Origin: Ilumatobacteraceae bacterium
GTDB taxonomy: Bacteria; Actinomycetota; Acidimicrobiia; Acidimicrobiales; Ilumatobacteraceae
Length of the DNA stretch: 49,760 nt
Reading direction: 5' to 3'
Assembly: GCA_025463305.1 (NCBI GenBank)
Contig: JAOBWK010000018.1
Location: 1 to 49,760, forward strand
Shown: one piece after another, positions 1 to 8,108 of the stretch
Layout: each line of letters begins with the position of its first letter
Numbering within the stretch: the first letter of the stretch is position 1
Made by a program: the position numbers and the translations under genes
Notes under the pieces: model-generated
What the model saw: the letters and a program-made list of their open reading frames with translations, nothing else
The model's database searches: none
Told to the model about the DNA's origin: nothing

Positions 1-422
1 TAGCCCTTGCGGCACTTCAGGTAGTTCACGCGCGGCAGGCCCCGGGCGTCGGCCACCACGATCTGGACCGGCCGGTCGTAGACGCCCTCGTTCAGCGCGT
101 CCTCGATGGCCAGGATGGTCGGGTCGATCCAGTCGGCCAGGAGCTGCCCGAGGTCCATGTCCACGAGGATCCCGATCTTCACCGGCTCGAACGGGTCGCC
201 CTGGCTGACGAGGCCCCGCGTCGGCGGGTAGACGACGATGTCGGCGTGGGCCCGCTCCCCCTTCCGGCCGCCACCCTCGTACCAGGTGGTGTTGCCCGAC
301 GCGTCGGGCGGCGTGTCCGTCCCCGACTGCACCGTGCTGACGGCCCGGTCGGACTCGGCGATGCCGTGGTCCACCGGCTCGGGGAACATCCGACCGACGA
401 ACCCGTCCCCCTCAGCTGCCAT
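1..422 (-). CDS. ABC-type (Leu/Ile/Val-binding family) substrate-binding protein, N-terminal part
   Basis: Open frame of 140 codons running off the left edge, so the gene is partial. Residues about 74-140 read like the first lobe of periplasmic binding fold type I proteins of the branched-chain amino acid/amide family: a PVKIGILVDM strand, then a helix with IDPTILAIEDALNEG, then VQIVVADARG. No signal peptide is visible: the first ~70 residues are hydrophilic, rich in Asp, Gly and Thr, so the protein would start as a cytoplasmic one unless the true start differs. ATG at 422 is the only clear start. It is divergent from the gene at 463, 40 bases away, so the two probably share a promoter region. 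Family assignment is inference from a fragment; the ligand cannot be told. Confidence 0.65.
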   Translation of the reverse strand, partial: MAAEGDGFVGRMFPEPVDHGIAESDRAVSTVQSGTDTPPDASGNTTWYEGGGRKGERAHADIVVYPPTRGLVSQGDPFEPVKIGILVDMDLGQLLADWIDPTILAIEDALNEGVYDRPVQIVVADARGLPRVNYLKCRKG

Positions 423-462
423 CCACATACAATATCCACCCCGTCCCGGCCAGGAGCTTCCC

Positions 463-1197
463 GTGAACGACCGCGTCTACATCCACGAGTTCATCGACAT
501 CCACGGCCACAACCGGGCCAACTACATGCATCACATGACGGCCAACTGGAGCCCCCTCGCCCAGGAACTGCGCCACCAGCTCTGCTACGGCGTGTGGGCG
601 CTGCTCGGCTCCACCGGGGCATGGCCGCAGACGGTCAACATGTGGGAGGAGGACGGCTGGGACGGGCTGGCGTCGTCGTTCGGGCTCGAAGCCGTGGGCT
701 CCGGGGCGCAGGATCCAGCGCTCGCGAAGTGGTGGGCGCGCGCCGCCGAGTTCCGGCGCGGGGGTTTCGACCGCATCATGCTGCCGGCGCCGTGGACGCG
801 AACGATCGACGAGCTCTGCGCCGACGGCGTGAGCGGCCAGGTGTACGCGCACGAGATGGTCAAGGTGCGCCCGGGCAGCGCGATGGACCTCCTCGAGCGG
901 GCTCGCGACGGCAGCGCGCCGGTGCTGGCCGAGTTCGGTTGGCAGCTCGCCGGTGCGTTCACGACGGCGATGGTCGACGACGACGAAGCGCTGCTGATCT
1001 GGGCGATCCCCACGTGGCAGCACTGGGCCGACGCGGAGAAGGCGCACGCCACGCACGACGACCTGGTGTCATGGCGCGCCGCCGTGCGAGACATCGTCAC
1101 GTCGTGGCAGCGGATCCTGCTCGTCGACGCACCGCTGTCCCCGTTCAAGACGGGCCGTCAGCCGTCGCGCGACGACCGGATCGACTGGGAGGACTGA
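463..1197 (+). CDS. NIPSNAP-like / dimeric alpha-beta barrel protein of unknown function
   Basis: 244 residues with a GTG start chosen because AGGAG lies 6 bases upstream (452-456). The frame stays open further upstream but that part overlaps the divergent gene. The protein looks like two ferredoxin-like halves: residues ~1-75 begin VYIHEFIDIHG, and ~120-220 contain YAHEMVKVRPGSAMDLLE and a later strand with ALLIWAIPTWQHWADAEKAH. A 'motif-extended helix-strand-WADAEKA' pattern of this kind is typical of NIPSNAP and related dimeric barrel proteins, which act as small-molecule binding or catabolic accessory proteins. No catalytic residue can be named. It converges on the aldehyde dehydrogenase gene with only 19 bases between the stops. 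The coding call is firm; the family is moderately supported. Confidence 0.75.
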   Translation: MNDRVYIHEFIDIHGHNRANYMHHMTANWSPLAQELRHQLCYGVWALLGSTGAWPQTVNMWEEDGWDGLASSFGLEAVGSGAQDPALAKWWARAAEFRRGGFDRIMLPAPWTRTIDELCADGVSGQVYAHEMVKVRPGSAMDLLERARDGSAPVLAEFGWQLAGAFTTAMVDDDEALLIWAIPTWQHWADAEKAHATHDDLVSWRAAVRDIVTSWQRILLVDAPLSPFKTGRQPSRDDRIDWED

Positions 1198-1216
1198 CGC
1201 GTCCGGAGCGGTTCGG

Positions 1217-2686
1217 TCAGGTGCGGGCGACGGGCTCGGCGTACGACTTCTGCTGGAGGTACTCCTCGAAGCCGGACACGCCCATCTCGCGGCCGACACC
1301 CGACTGCTTGTAGCCGCCGAACGGCACGTCGGCGCCGTACCAGAGGCCGCCGTTGATCGACATCGTGCCCGTGCGGATCCGCCGAGCCACCGACATGGCC
1401 CGGTCGCGGTCGGCACCGACGACGGCACCCGACAGCCCGAAGATGCTGTCGTTGGCGATGCGCACGGCATCGTCGTCGTCGTCGTACGGGATCGCGACGA
1501 GCACCGGCCCGAAGATCTCCTCGCGGGCGATCGTCATCTCGTTGGTGACGTCGGCGAACAGCGTCGGCTGGACCCAGAACCCCTTCTCGAACTGCGGCGG
1601 GCGCACCCCGCCCATCACCAGCCGGGCGCCCTCGTCGATGCCCGTCTGGATGTAGCCCTCGATCCGGTCGCGCTGCGAGCGGTTGATGATCGGCCCGGTC
1701 ATGTTGCCCGGGTCACGTGGCTCGCCGTACGGCAGCGCGGCGAGCAACGCCGCCGCCGCCTGAACGCCCTCCTCGTACCGCGATCGGGGCAACAGCAGGC
1801 GACTGGTGGTCGCACACCCCTGGGCCCCGTGGGTGCAGATCTGGAAGCACGCGCCGGCGACGCCGTTGCCCATGTCGTCCATGTCGTCGAGGACGATGTG
1901 CGCCGACTTGCCGCCGAGCTCGAGGAACACCCGCTTGATCGTCGGCGCGGCCGCCTCCATGATCCGCCGCCCGACAGCGGTCGAGCCGGTGAAGCTGACG
2001 AGGTCGACCCGGGGGTCGTTGGTGATGACCTCACCGATCGCCTTGTCGGCGCTGGTGATGACGTTGAACACGCCCGCCGGGAAATCGGTGTGCTCGGCCA
2101 CGAGCTTGCCCAGCGCCAACGCCGACCATGGCGTGTCGGGCGCTGACTTCAGCACGACCGTGCAACCCGCTGCGAGCGCCGGCGCGATCTTGGCGAGGTT
2201 GATCTGCATCGGGTAGTTCCACGGGCTGATCGCGCCCACCACACCGGCAGCCTCACGCTCCACCCAACGGTTGGCGCGGCCCGCCAGGGTCTCGGTGGCA
2301 CCCAGCTGCTGGATCCATTCGTACGACTCGGCGAGATCGGCGTAGAAGCCGAGCAACTCGCGGGGCACGCCCAGCATCGGCCCGTCGATCAGCATCCTCG
2401 GCGCGCCGACCTCGGCCGTCAGGATGTCGCCGAGCTCCGCATGGTGCTGCTCCATCGCAAGCCGCAGCTGGCGCAGGCAGCGGACGCGCAACTCGACGTC
2501 GGTCGACCAGTCGGTCTCGTCGAACGCGCGACGTGCCGCGGCGATCGCGCGGCCGATGTCGGCTGCCGATGCGTCAGCCGCGACGCCCAGCACCTCCTCG
2601 TTCGACGGATCGATGTTCTCGTACGTCGCGCCACCCTCGGCAGCGACCAGCGCACCGTCGATGTACAGCCGTTCCTCGTGCCACAT
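1217..2686 (-). CDS. Aldehyde dehydrogenase (NAD(P)+-dependent)
   Basis: 489 residues, normal length for the superfamily that oxidises aldehydes to carboxylic acids. All hallmark elements are present: SPWNYPM (154-160), the cofactor lysine in VVLK (180), FTGS (232-235), the general-base glutamate in LELGGK (256), the nucleophilic cysteine in GCATTSRLL (291), EEIFGPVL and a C-terminal GGYKQSGVGRE. The ATG is preceded by GGGGAGC a few bases upstream. The substrate is not predictable; the sequence resembles the broad 'aldehyde dehydrogenase' group of actinobacterial catabolic clusters, with acyl-CoA dehydrogenase and P450 genes nearby. It is divergent from the reductase gene at 2811 and the spacer contains a TGTATACA palindrome. 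Confidence 0.95.
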   Translation of the reverse strand: MWHEERLYIDGALVAAEGGATYENIDPSNEEVLGVAADASAADIGRAIAAARRAFDETDWSTDVELRVRCLRQLRLAMEQHHAELGDILTAEVGAPRMLIDGPMLGVPRELLGFYADLAESYEWIQQLGATETLAGRANRWVEREAAGVVGAISPWNYPMQINLAKIAPALAAGCTVVLKSAPDTPWSALALGKLVAEHTDFPAGVFNVITSADKAIGEVITNDPRVDLVSFTGSTAVGRRIMEAAAPTIKRVFLELGGKSAHIVLDDMDDMGNGVAGACFQICTHGAQGCATTSRLLLPRSRYEEGVQAAAALLAALPYGEPRDPGNMTGPIINRSQRDRIEGYIQTGIDEGARLVMGGVRPPQFEKGFWVQPTLFADVTNEMTIAREEIFGPVLVAIPYDDDDDAVRIANDSIFGLSGAVVGADRDRAMSVARRIRTGTMSINGGLWYGADVPFGGYKQSGVGREMGVSGFEEYLQQKSYAEPVART

Positions 2687-2810
2687 GTCAGCTCCCCGTT
2701 CCCCCGACGACCACGCACATTGTATACATCATGCCCTTCCGGCCCCATCGGCTCGGGCAGGATGTGTGCATGCGAGAGCGACCAGACCGCCATCATCAGA
2801 GGCGTCGCGG
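2687..2810. promoter_or_regulatory. Divergent promoter region with TGTATACA palindrome
   Basis: The 124-base spacer between the divergent aldehyde dehydrogenase and DapB-fold reductase genes must hold both promoters. It contains an 8-base perfect palindrome, TGTATACA, at 2721-2728, an AT-rich island in an otherwise very GC-rich spacer. GTATAC-centred palindromes are common operators for GntR-type repressors, so this may be an operator, but no regulator gene is adjacent and the site is short. I could not identify a convincing -35/-10 pair. Confidence 0.3.
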
Positions 2811-3836
2811 ATGACGTTGCGAGTGGTGCAGTGGACGACGGGCAAGACCGGCAGCGCTGCCGTCCGTTCGATGATCGGCCACCCCGTCCTCGAGCTCGTC
2901 GGCTGCTACGCGTTCTCGCCCGACAAGGCCGGGCACGACGTCGGATCGCTCTGCGGCATGGAGCCGATCGGCGTCGTCGCCACCGACGACATCGACGCGC
3001 TGCTGGCGCTCCGGCCCGACTGCGTCGCGTACATGCCGTACCGGCCGGACATCGACGACGTGGTGAGGATCCTCGAGGCCGGCGTCAACGTGGTGACGAC
3101 GTTGTACATGCTCGCCGGCTCCGGCTACGGGCCAGAGGCAACTGCGCGGATCGCAGCCGCGGCAGCGGTCGGCAATGCCACGCTGTACGCGTCCGGCATC
3201 TACCCGGGTCATGCGCCGATGGTCGCGCTGGCGGCGAGCGCGATGTGCGCACGCATCGACCGGATCACCGTCCTCGAGTCGCTCGACATGAGCGGCTACG
3301 CGAACGAGCCGATGTTCCGGGCGATGGGCATCGACCTGTCACCCGACGACCCGGCCGCGCGAGCAGCCGTCGAGGCGTCGTGCGGGTCGTTCCGCGACCA
3401 GCTCGCCGTGCTCGCCCATGCGCTGGAAGTCACGCTCGACGACATCGACATCGCCGTCGAGTTCGCCGTGGCTGACGAGACCACCGACGTCGGCGGGATG
3501 ACCATCCGCCAGGGTCACATCGGCGGCTTCCGTGGGGCCGTCCGCGGACTGGTCGGGGGCGAGCCGCGGCTGGAGTGCCAGTTCGTCTGGAAGATGGGCG
3601 AGCACCTCACGCCGAACTGGCCCGTCACCCACGGCTACATCATCGAGATCTTCGGCGAGCCCGATGTCCGCTGCCGCCTCGAGCCGATGGGCGACCACTT
3701 CGACGGCGCGCTCGGGACCGCGATGGCGGTCGTCAACGCGATCCCCGCGGTGTGCGCCGCACCGGCCGGCGTGCTGAACCTGCTCGAGCTCCCGCTCGTC
3801 CGCGGCGTCCACCGCATGCGGGGGCCCGTCGACTGA
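2811..3836 (+). CDS. DapB-fold NAD(P)H-dependent reductase/dehydrogenase
   Basis: 341 residues. The N-terminus (RVVQWTTGKTGSAAVRSMIG) is a Rossmann nucleotide-binding motif of the type in dihydrodipicolinate reductase N-terminal domains, followed by HPVLELVGCYAFSPDKAGHDVG, also typical. The C-terminal two-thirds belongs to the actinobacterial group often labelled 'dihydrodipicolinate reductase' or 2,4-diaminopentanoate dehydrogenase-like, which is distinct from true DapB and whose substrate is mostly unknown. ATG at 2811 chosen; GAGG lies about 9 bases upstream and no earlier in-frame ATG is plausible. Divergent from the aldehyde dehydrogenase, suggesting a shared catabolic role. It is not lysine-pathway DapB: it is longer and lacks that context. 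Confidence 0.85.
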   Translation: MTLRVVQWTTGKTGSAAVRSMIGHPVLELVGCYAFSPDKAGHDVGSLCGMEPIGVVATDDIDALLALRPDCVAYMPYRPDIDDVVRILEAGVNVVTTLYMLAGSGYGPEATARIAAAAAVGNATLYASGIYPGHAPMVALAASAMCARIDRITVLESLDMSGYANEPMFRAMGIDLSPDDPAARAAVEASCGSFRDQLAVLAHALEVTLDDIDIAVEFAVADETTDVGGMTIRQGHIGGFRGAVRGLVGGEPRLECQFVWKMGEHLTPNWPVTHGYIIEIFGEPDVRCRLEPMGDHFDGALGTAMAVVNAIPAVCAAPAGVLNLLELPLVRGVHRMRGPVD

Positions 3837-3954
3837 CGCACGTGTGAACGTCGTGTGTCGAACCGTCCCTCCGGTCGGGTCGTGTCCGCCACGCCGTCTC
3901 AGCTGTGACACGCTCTGTGCGGCGGAATCGGTTCAGGACTGCGGGGAGATCGGG

Positions 3955-6900
3955 ATGCGTGGTGTGCGCGGTGTGGCCAGAGGGGTGATCGTCGGCCTCG
4001 CGGCAGCGGTGATCTCGACGACGTCGGCAGTGCTCATCCCGCGGGTCGCGCAGGCGGCGTTCACCACCGACATCGTCGGCCCGGCGGGCAGCACCGCGTT
4101 CGGCGAGACGGTGACGGTGCTGGCCAACGGCAACCTCGTGGTCATCGATTCGAAGGCGAGCGCCGGCGGGTACACCAACGCCGGGCAGATCTCGCTGTAC
4201 AACGGGCTGACCCACGCGCTGATCAACACCGTCACCGGTTCGTACGTCGGCGATCAGGTCGGTTCCGGCCAGCTGATCGAGCTGCCCAACAGCAACTTCG
4301 TCGTCGCCAGCCCGCTGTGGTCGTCGGACCGCGGCGCGGTCACATGGATCAACGGCACGACCGGGCTGTCCGGCATCGTCTCCGCCGCCAACAGCGCTGT
4401 CGGCTCTCAGCCGCAGGACGAGGTCGGATCCTCCGCCCTCGTCGCGCTCGCCAACGGCAACTACGTCATCGGCAGCTCCCATTGGGCGAACAGCTCGACC
4501 ACCTCGGTCGGCGCGGCGACGTGGGCACCGAGCACCGGCCTGCGCGGACCGATCACGCCGATGAACAGCCTGATCGGTGCGGTCGCCGACGATGGAGTCG
4601 GCTACAAGATCCAGCCACTGTCCAATGGTCACTACGTCGTGGTCTCGGCATCGAAGAACGGGTCGGCCGCCTCCGCCGGCGCCGTCACCTGGGCGAACGG
4701 AACCACGGGCCGCACCGGCGTGGTGAGCTTCTCGAACAGCCTCGTCGGCACCCATGCCCTGGACTACGTCGGCCGAGACGGCATCACGGAGGTCGCCGGC
4801 GGGAACTACGTGGTCGCCAGCACGACCTGGGACTACACGTCGGGCATGACGACGATCCTCGATGCCGGCGCGGTCACCTGGGCCAAGGCGGATGGCACCA
4901 CGACCGGCGACGTCACCGCGGCGAACAGCCTGCACGGCGACAGCGATCAGGACAGAGTCGGGTCTCCCGGGGTGACGGCGCTGACGAGCGGGAACTACGT
5001 CGTCGCCTCGTCTGGCTGGGACTACCTCGGCGCCGACAGCACGGGTGCGATCACGTGGCGGACCGGGTCGGGCGCATCGGCCTCGCAGGGCAGTTCGATC
5101 ACCAACACCAACAGCATGATCGGCAACAAGCAGTACGACCGGGTCGGCAGCGGGGGCGTCCGCGCGCTCGCGAACGGCAACTACGTCGCGCTCAGTCCCG
5201 GATGGGGGAATGGCAGCGCATCCGGCGCCGGCGCAGTGACGTGGGGGCACGGCACCGGCGGCACCACCGGGATCGTCTCGCAGTCGAACAGCCTCATCGG
5301 CACGCAGGACTCGGACGGCGTCGGGACGAACTTCATCGAGCTCACCAACGGCAACTACGTCGTGTCCAGTGGCGGCTGGGCGAACGGATCCGCGACGAGC
5401 GCCGGCGCCGTCACGTGGGGAAGCGGCACGACGGGCGTGAAGGGCATCGTGTCGGCGGCCAACAGCATGGTCGGCAATGCCGGAGACGGTGTCGGCAGCG
5501 GACTCGTCGCACTGCTGGCCGGCAGCTACGTGGTGGCATCACCCGCGTGGGACAACGGCACGAACGTCGATGTCGGGGCCGTCACCTGGGTCGAAGGTTC
5601 GGCTGCGTCGCTCAGCAGCGTCAGTGCGTCCAACAGCCTCGTCGGCTCGACGGCGGGCGATCGCGTCGGCGACGTCACCGCGCTCCCCGACGGTGACTAC
5701 GTCGTCACGGCTTCCAGCTGGACGAACGCGGCAGGGCTGCACGTCGGCGCCGCGACCCAGGTGTCGGGATCGGGACCGACGGCCGGGGTGGTCTCGCCGG
5801 CGAACAGCGTCGTCGGGTCATCTGTCGGCGATTTCGTCGGCGGCGGCGGGGTGAGAGCCTTCCCGGACAGCGGCTATGCGATCCTGTCGCCATCGTGGCA
5901 GAACGCGGCCGGGGTACGAGTCGGTGCCGTCACCTACGCCGCGCCTCACGGCGTTCACGGCACGGTCTCACCGGCCAACAGCGTCATCGGCGCGAAGGCC
6001 GACGACGTCAAGACCGTCGCTGACGCCTACATCGCGGACGGCTCCGTCGCCGTGCCGCGGCCGCTGAGCAACATCGTGACGTTGTTGGGAACAGCGCTCA
6101 CCGCGCCCGCCTTCTCTGGCACGCCTCCGGATGTCTCGGCCGTCACCGCGCCCGGTGTGCCCTCGACGCCGGTCGCCTACTCCCTGCCCGCCGCGACCTC
6201 CGCCGGGCCGGCGCCCGCCGTGCAGTGCAGCCCGGCGTCGGGCAGCCCGTTCCCGGTCGACACAACGACGGTGTCGTGCACCGCCGTCAACGCCGGCAAC
6301 CTCACCGCGTCCACCTCGTTCCACGTGACCGTCACGCCCGGAGCCGACTACGTGCCGCTCACCCCGGCTCGCATCGCGGACACACGCGAGGGCTTCACCA
6401 CCGTCGACGGGCTCGTCGCCGGCACGGGTCCGCTCACCGCGGGGGCGACGCTGGAACTGCCCGTCGCAGGACGTGGTGGCGTCACTCCGGATGCAATCGC
6501 GGTGACGCTGAACGTCACCGTCACCGGTCCCGCCGCGTCCGGCTTCGTCACGGTGTGGCCGTGCGGTTCGCCGCAGCCGACCGCATCGAACCTGAACTAC
6601 GACGTGGGCACGACGATCCCCAACTCGGTCATCACCAAGATCGGAGCGGGTGGCAAGGTCTGCGTCTTCACGTCGCAGCAGTTGCAGCTCGTGGTCGATG
6701 TCAACGGCTCGTTCCCGCCACAGAGCACCGTCGTGGCGTTGAACCCAGCTCGGCTGCTCGACACGCGGGCGAGCGGATCCACCGTCGACGGGCTCCAGCA
6801 GGCGACCGGATCGGTGACCGCTGGTTCGACCACCACGCTCCAGGTCGCCGGGCGCGCCGGCGTTCCGGGCGATGCCAGGGCCGTCGTTCTCAACGTCACC

Positions 6901-7482
6901 GTCACCGAGCCCGCTGCCGCCGGCTACGCCACCGTGTATCCGTGCGGCACGACGCCACCGACCGCCTCGAACCTCAACTACGCGCCCGGCCAGACCATCC
7001 CCAACCTCGTCGTGGCGAAGCTCGGCGTCGGCGGCAACGTGTGCATCTACACCCAGTCCGCCACCCACCTAATCGCTGACCTCGGCGGCTACTTCCCCGT
7101 GAACGCCACGTACACGGCACTCGATCCGGCACGCGTGCTCGACACCCGTGAGGGTTTCGCCACCGTCGACGGCGCATCCGCCGGCGCCGGCCTCCGTCCG
7201 GCAGGTACCGTCACCATGCTGCACGTCCACGGTCGCGGCGGTGTCCCGGAGAACGCGACGACCGTCGTGCTCAACGTCACCGTCACCGGCGCGGAGGCCG
7301 CCGGGTACGTCACCGTCTACCCGTGCGGCATCGACCCACCGCTCGCATCCAACCTCAACTTCGTGGCGGCCCAGAACATCCCGAACGCGGTGCTCACCCA
7401 GATCGGCTCGAACGGCGACGTTTGCCTCTTCAACTCCCAACCGACCCACCTCGTGGCCGATGTCAACGGCTACATCCCGTAG
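3955..7482 (+). CDS. Large secreted beta-rich repeat protein
   Basis: 1175 residues. ATG at 3955 is preceded by GGGGAG six bases upstream and opens directly into a signal peptide: basic RGVRGVARG, a hydrophobic core VIVGLAAAVIS, and a likely cut after PRVAQA near residue 34. Residues ~50-690 are about 11 imperfect repeats of ~57 residues with the pattern (A)LxNGNYVVxSxxW...GAVTW...GxVSxxNSLVG...DxVG. Residues ~730-797 look like an HYR-type immunoglobulin-like domain (VQCSPASGSPFPVDTTTVSC). Three ~125-residue modules follow at 799-922, 924-1048 and 1050-1175, each starting (L/N/D)PAR..DTR and ending with a DVNG or DLGGYFP-like strand. No LPxTG anchor or terminal membrane segment, so it is probably released or held through the C-terminal modules. 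The repeats resemble short beta-strand repeats in haemagglutinin-like proteins. Function unknown; adhesion or matrix is a guess. Confidence 0.9.
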   Translation: MRGVRGVARGVIVGLAAAVISTTSAVLIPRVAQAAFTTDIVGPAGSTAFGETVTVLANGNLVVIDSKASAGGYTNAGQISLYNGLTHALINTVTGSYVGDQVGSGQLIELPNSNFVVASPLWSSDRGAVTWINGTTGLSGIVSAANSAVGSQPQDEVGSSALVALANGNYVIGSSHWANSSTTSVGAATWAPSTGLRGPITPMNSLIGAVADDGVGYKIQPLSNGHYVVVSASKNGSAASAGAVTWANGTTGRTGVVSFSNSLVGTHALDYVGRDGITEVAGGNYVVASTTWDYTSGMTTILDAGAVTWAKADGTTTGDVTAANSLHGDSDQDRVGSPGVTALTSGNYVVASSGWDYLGADSTGAITWRTGSGASASQGSSITNTNSMIGNKQYDRVGSGGVRALANGNYVALSPGWGNGSASGAGAVTWGHGTGGTTGIVSQSNSLIGTQDSDGVGTNFIELTNGNYVVSSGGWANGSATSAGAVTWGSGTTGVKGIVSAANSMVGNAGDGVGSGLVALLAGSYVVASPAWDNGTNVDVGAVTWVEGSAASLSSVSASNSLVGSTAGDRVGDVTALPDGDYVVTASSWTNAAGLHVGAATQVSGSGPTAGVVSPANSVVGSSVGDFVGGGGVRAFPDSGYAILSPSWQNAAGVRVGAVTYAAPHGVHGTVSPANSVIGAKADDVKTVADAYIADGSVAVPRPLSNIVTLLGTALTAPAFSGTPPDVSAVTAPGVPSTPVAYSLPAATSAGPAPAVQCSPASGSPFPVDTTTVSCTAVNAGNLTASTSFHVTVTPGADYVPLTPARIADTREGFTTVDGLVAGTGPLTAGATLELPVAGRGGVTPDAIAVTLNVTVTGPAASGFVTVWPCGSPQPTASNLNYDVGTTIPNSVITKIGAGGKVCVFTSQQLQLVVDVNGSFPPQSTVVALNPARLLDTRASGSTVDGLQQATGSVTAGSTTTLQVAGRAGVPGDARAVVLNVTVTEPAAAGYATVYPCGTTPPTASNLNYAPGQTIPNLVVAKLGVGGNVCIYTQSATHLIADLGGYFPVNATYTALDPARVLDTREGFATVDGASAGAGLRPAGTVTMLHVHGRGGVPENATTVVLNVTVTGAEAAGYVTVYPCGIDPPLASNLNFVAAQNIPNAVLTQIGSNGDVCLFNSQPTHLVADVNGYIP
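4111..6030 (+). repeat. About 11 coding repeats of ~57 codons (NGNYVV...GAVTW...NSLVG)
   Basis: Tandem degenerate coding repeats inside the secreted protein. Landmarks repeated in order are NGNYVV (or SNFVV, GSYVV, DGDYVV), GAVTW about 20 residues later, (A/S)NSLVG or NSMIG about 20 residues after that, then D-x-VG before the next unit. Divergence is highest in the first and last units (TVLANGNLVV; AYIADGSVAV). The regular spacing suggests one blade or one coil turn per unit of a beta-propeller or beta-solenoid. Confidence 0.85.
6349..7479 (+). repeat. Three ~125-codon C-terminal modules of the secreted protein
   Basis: Three consecutive copies, about 6349-6717, 6724-7098 and 7102-7479. Each contains PAR(I/L/V)xDTR, a TVDG turn, a VxGRxGVP strand, VxLNVTVTxPxAxGxVTVxPCG, TASNLNY or LASNLNF, then IPNxVxxKIGxxGxVC and a final hydrophobic strand. 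Two conserved cysteines per module (in PCG and in GxVC) could form a disulfide. I know such modules mainly from secreted actinobacterial proteins, where they usually sit at the C-terminus. Confidence 0.88.
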
Positions 7483-7559
7483 CGCGGCAGGATCGCGCGA
7501 CGCTCCGGCCGAGTCGGTGCGATGATTGTGGAGTCGGTTGATCACAAGGAGAGACGATC

Positions 7560-8075
7560 ATGAGCCAGACCACGGAACGGGCAGTCCTCGCAGGCGGATG
7601 CTTCTGGGGGATGCAGGACCTGATCCGCAAGCGCCCCGGGGTGATCTCCACCCGCGTCGGCTACAGCGGCGGCGATGTCCCCAACGCCACCTATCGCAAC
7701 CACGGCACGCACGCCGAGGCGATCGAGATCATCTTCGATCCCGAGCAGACGTCGTACCGCGACCTGCTCGAGTTCTTCTTCCAGATCCACGATCCCTCGA
7801 CGCGCAACCGTCAGGGCAACGACGTCGGCATGAGCTACCGCTCGGCGATCTACTACACCGACGAGACCCAGCGCACCGTCGCCGAGGACACCATCGCCGA
7901 TGTCGACGCGTCCGGCATCTGGCCCGGCAAGGTCGTCACCGAGGTCGCCCCGGTCGGTCCGTTCTGGGAGGCTGAGCCGGAGCACCAGGACTACCTCGAG
8001 CACTACCCGAACGGCTACACGTGCCACTTCCCGCGCCCGAACTGGAAGCTCCCGCACCGCCAGGTCAACGCCTGA
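7560..8075 (+). CDS. msrA: Peptide-methionine (S)-S-oxide reductase MsrA
   Basis: 171 residues, standard for MsrA, which reduces methionine-S-sulfoxide in oxidised proteins. The catalytic motif GGCFWGMQD is at residues ~12-20 with the nucleophilic cysteine at 14; RVGYSGG, the [10 protein letters not shown] segment and [18 protein letters not shown] with MSYRSAIYY are all canonical. A cysteine in YTCHF near residue 155 could resolve. ATG has a strong AAGGAGA 7 bases upstream (7546-7552). It stands alone, 77 bases after the secreted repeat protein, and converges on the diguanylate cyclase gene with a 33-base gap. Confidence 0.97.
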   Translation: MSQTTERAVLAGGCFWGMQDLIRKRPGVISTRVGYSGGDVPNATYRNHGTHAEAIEIIFDPEQTSYRDLLEFFFQIHDPSTRNRQGNDVGMSYRSAIYYTDETQRTVAEDTIADVDASGIWPGKVVTEVAPVGPFWEAEPEHQDYLEHYPNGYTCHFPRPNWKLPHRQVNA

Positions 8076-8108
8076 CGCTCGCCGGCCGTCCCGCGCGGAC
8101 GTGCAGGT

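Noticed and set aside
8087..8101. CGTCC/GGACG hairpin between msrA and the diguanylate cyclase as terminator
   Set aside because: Only five base pairs in very GC-rich DNA; too weak to call.
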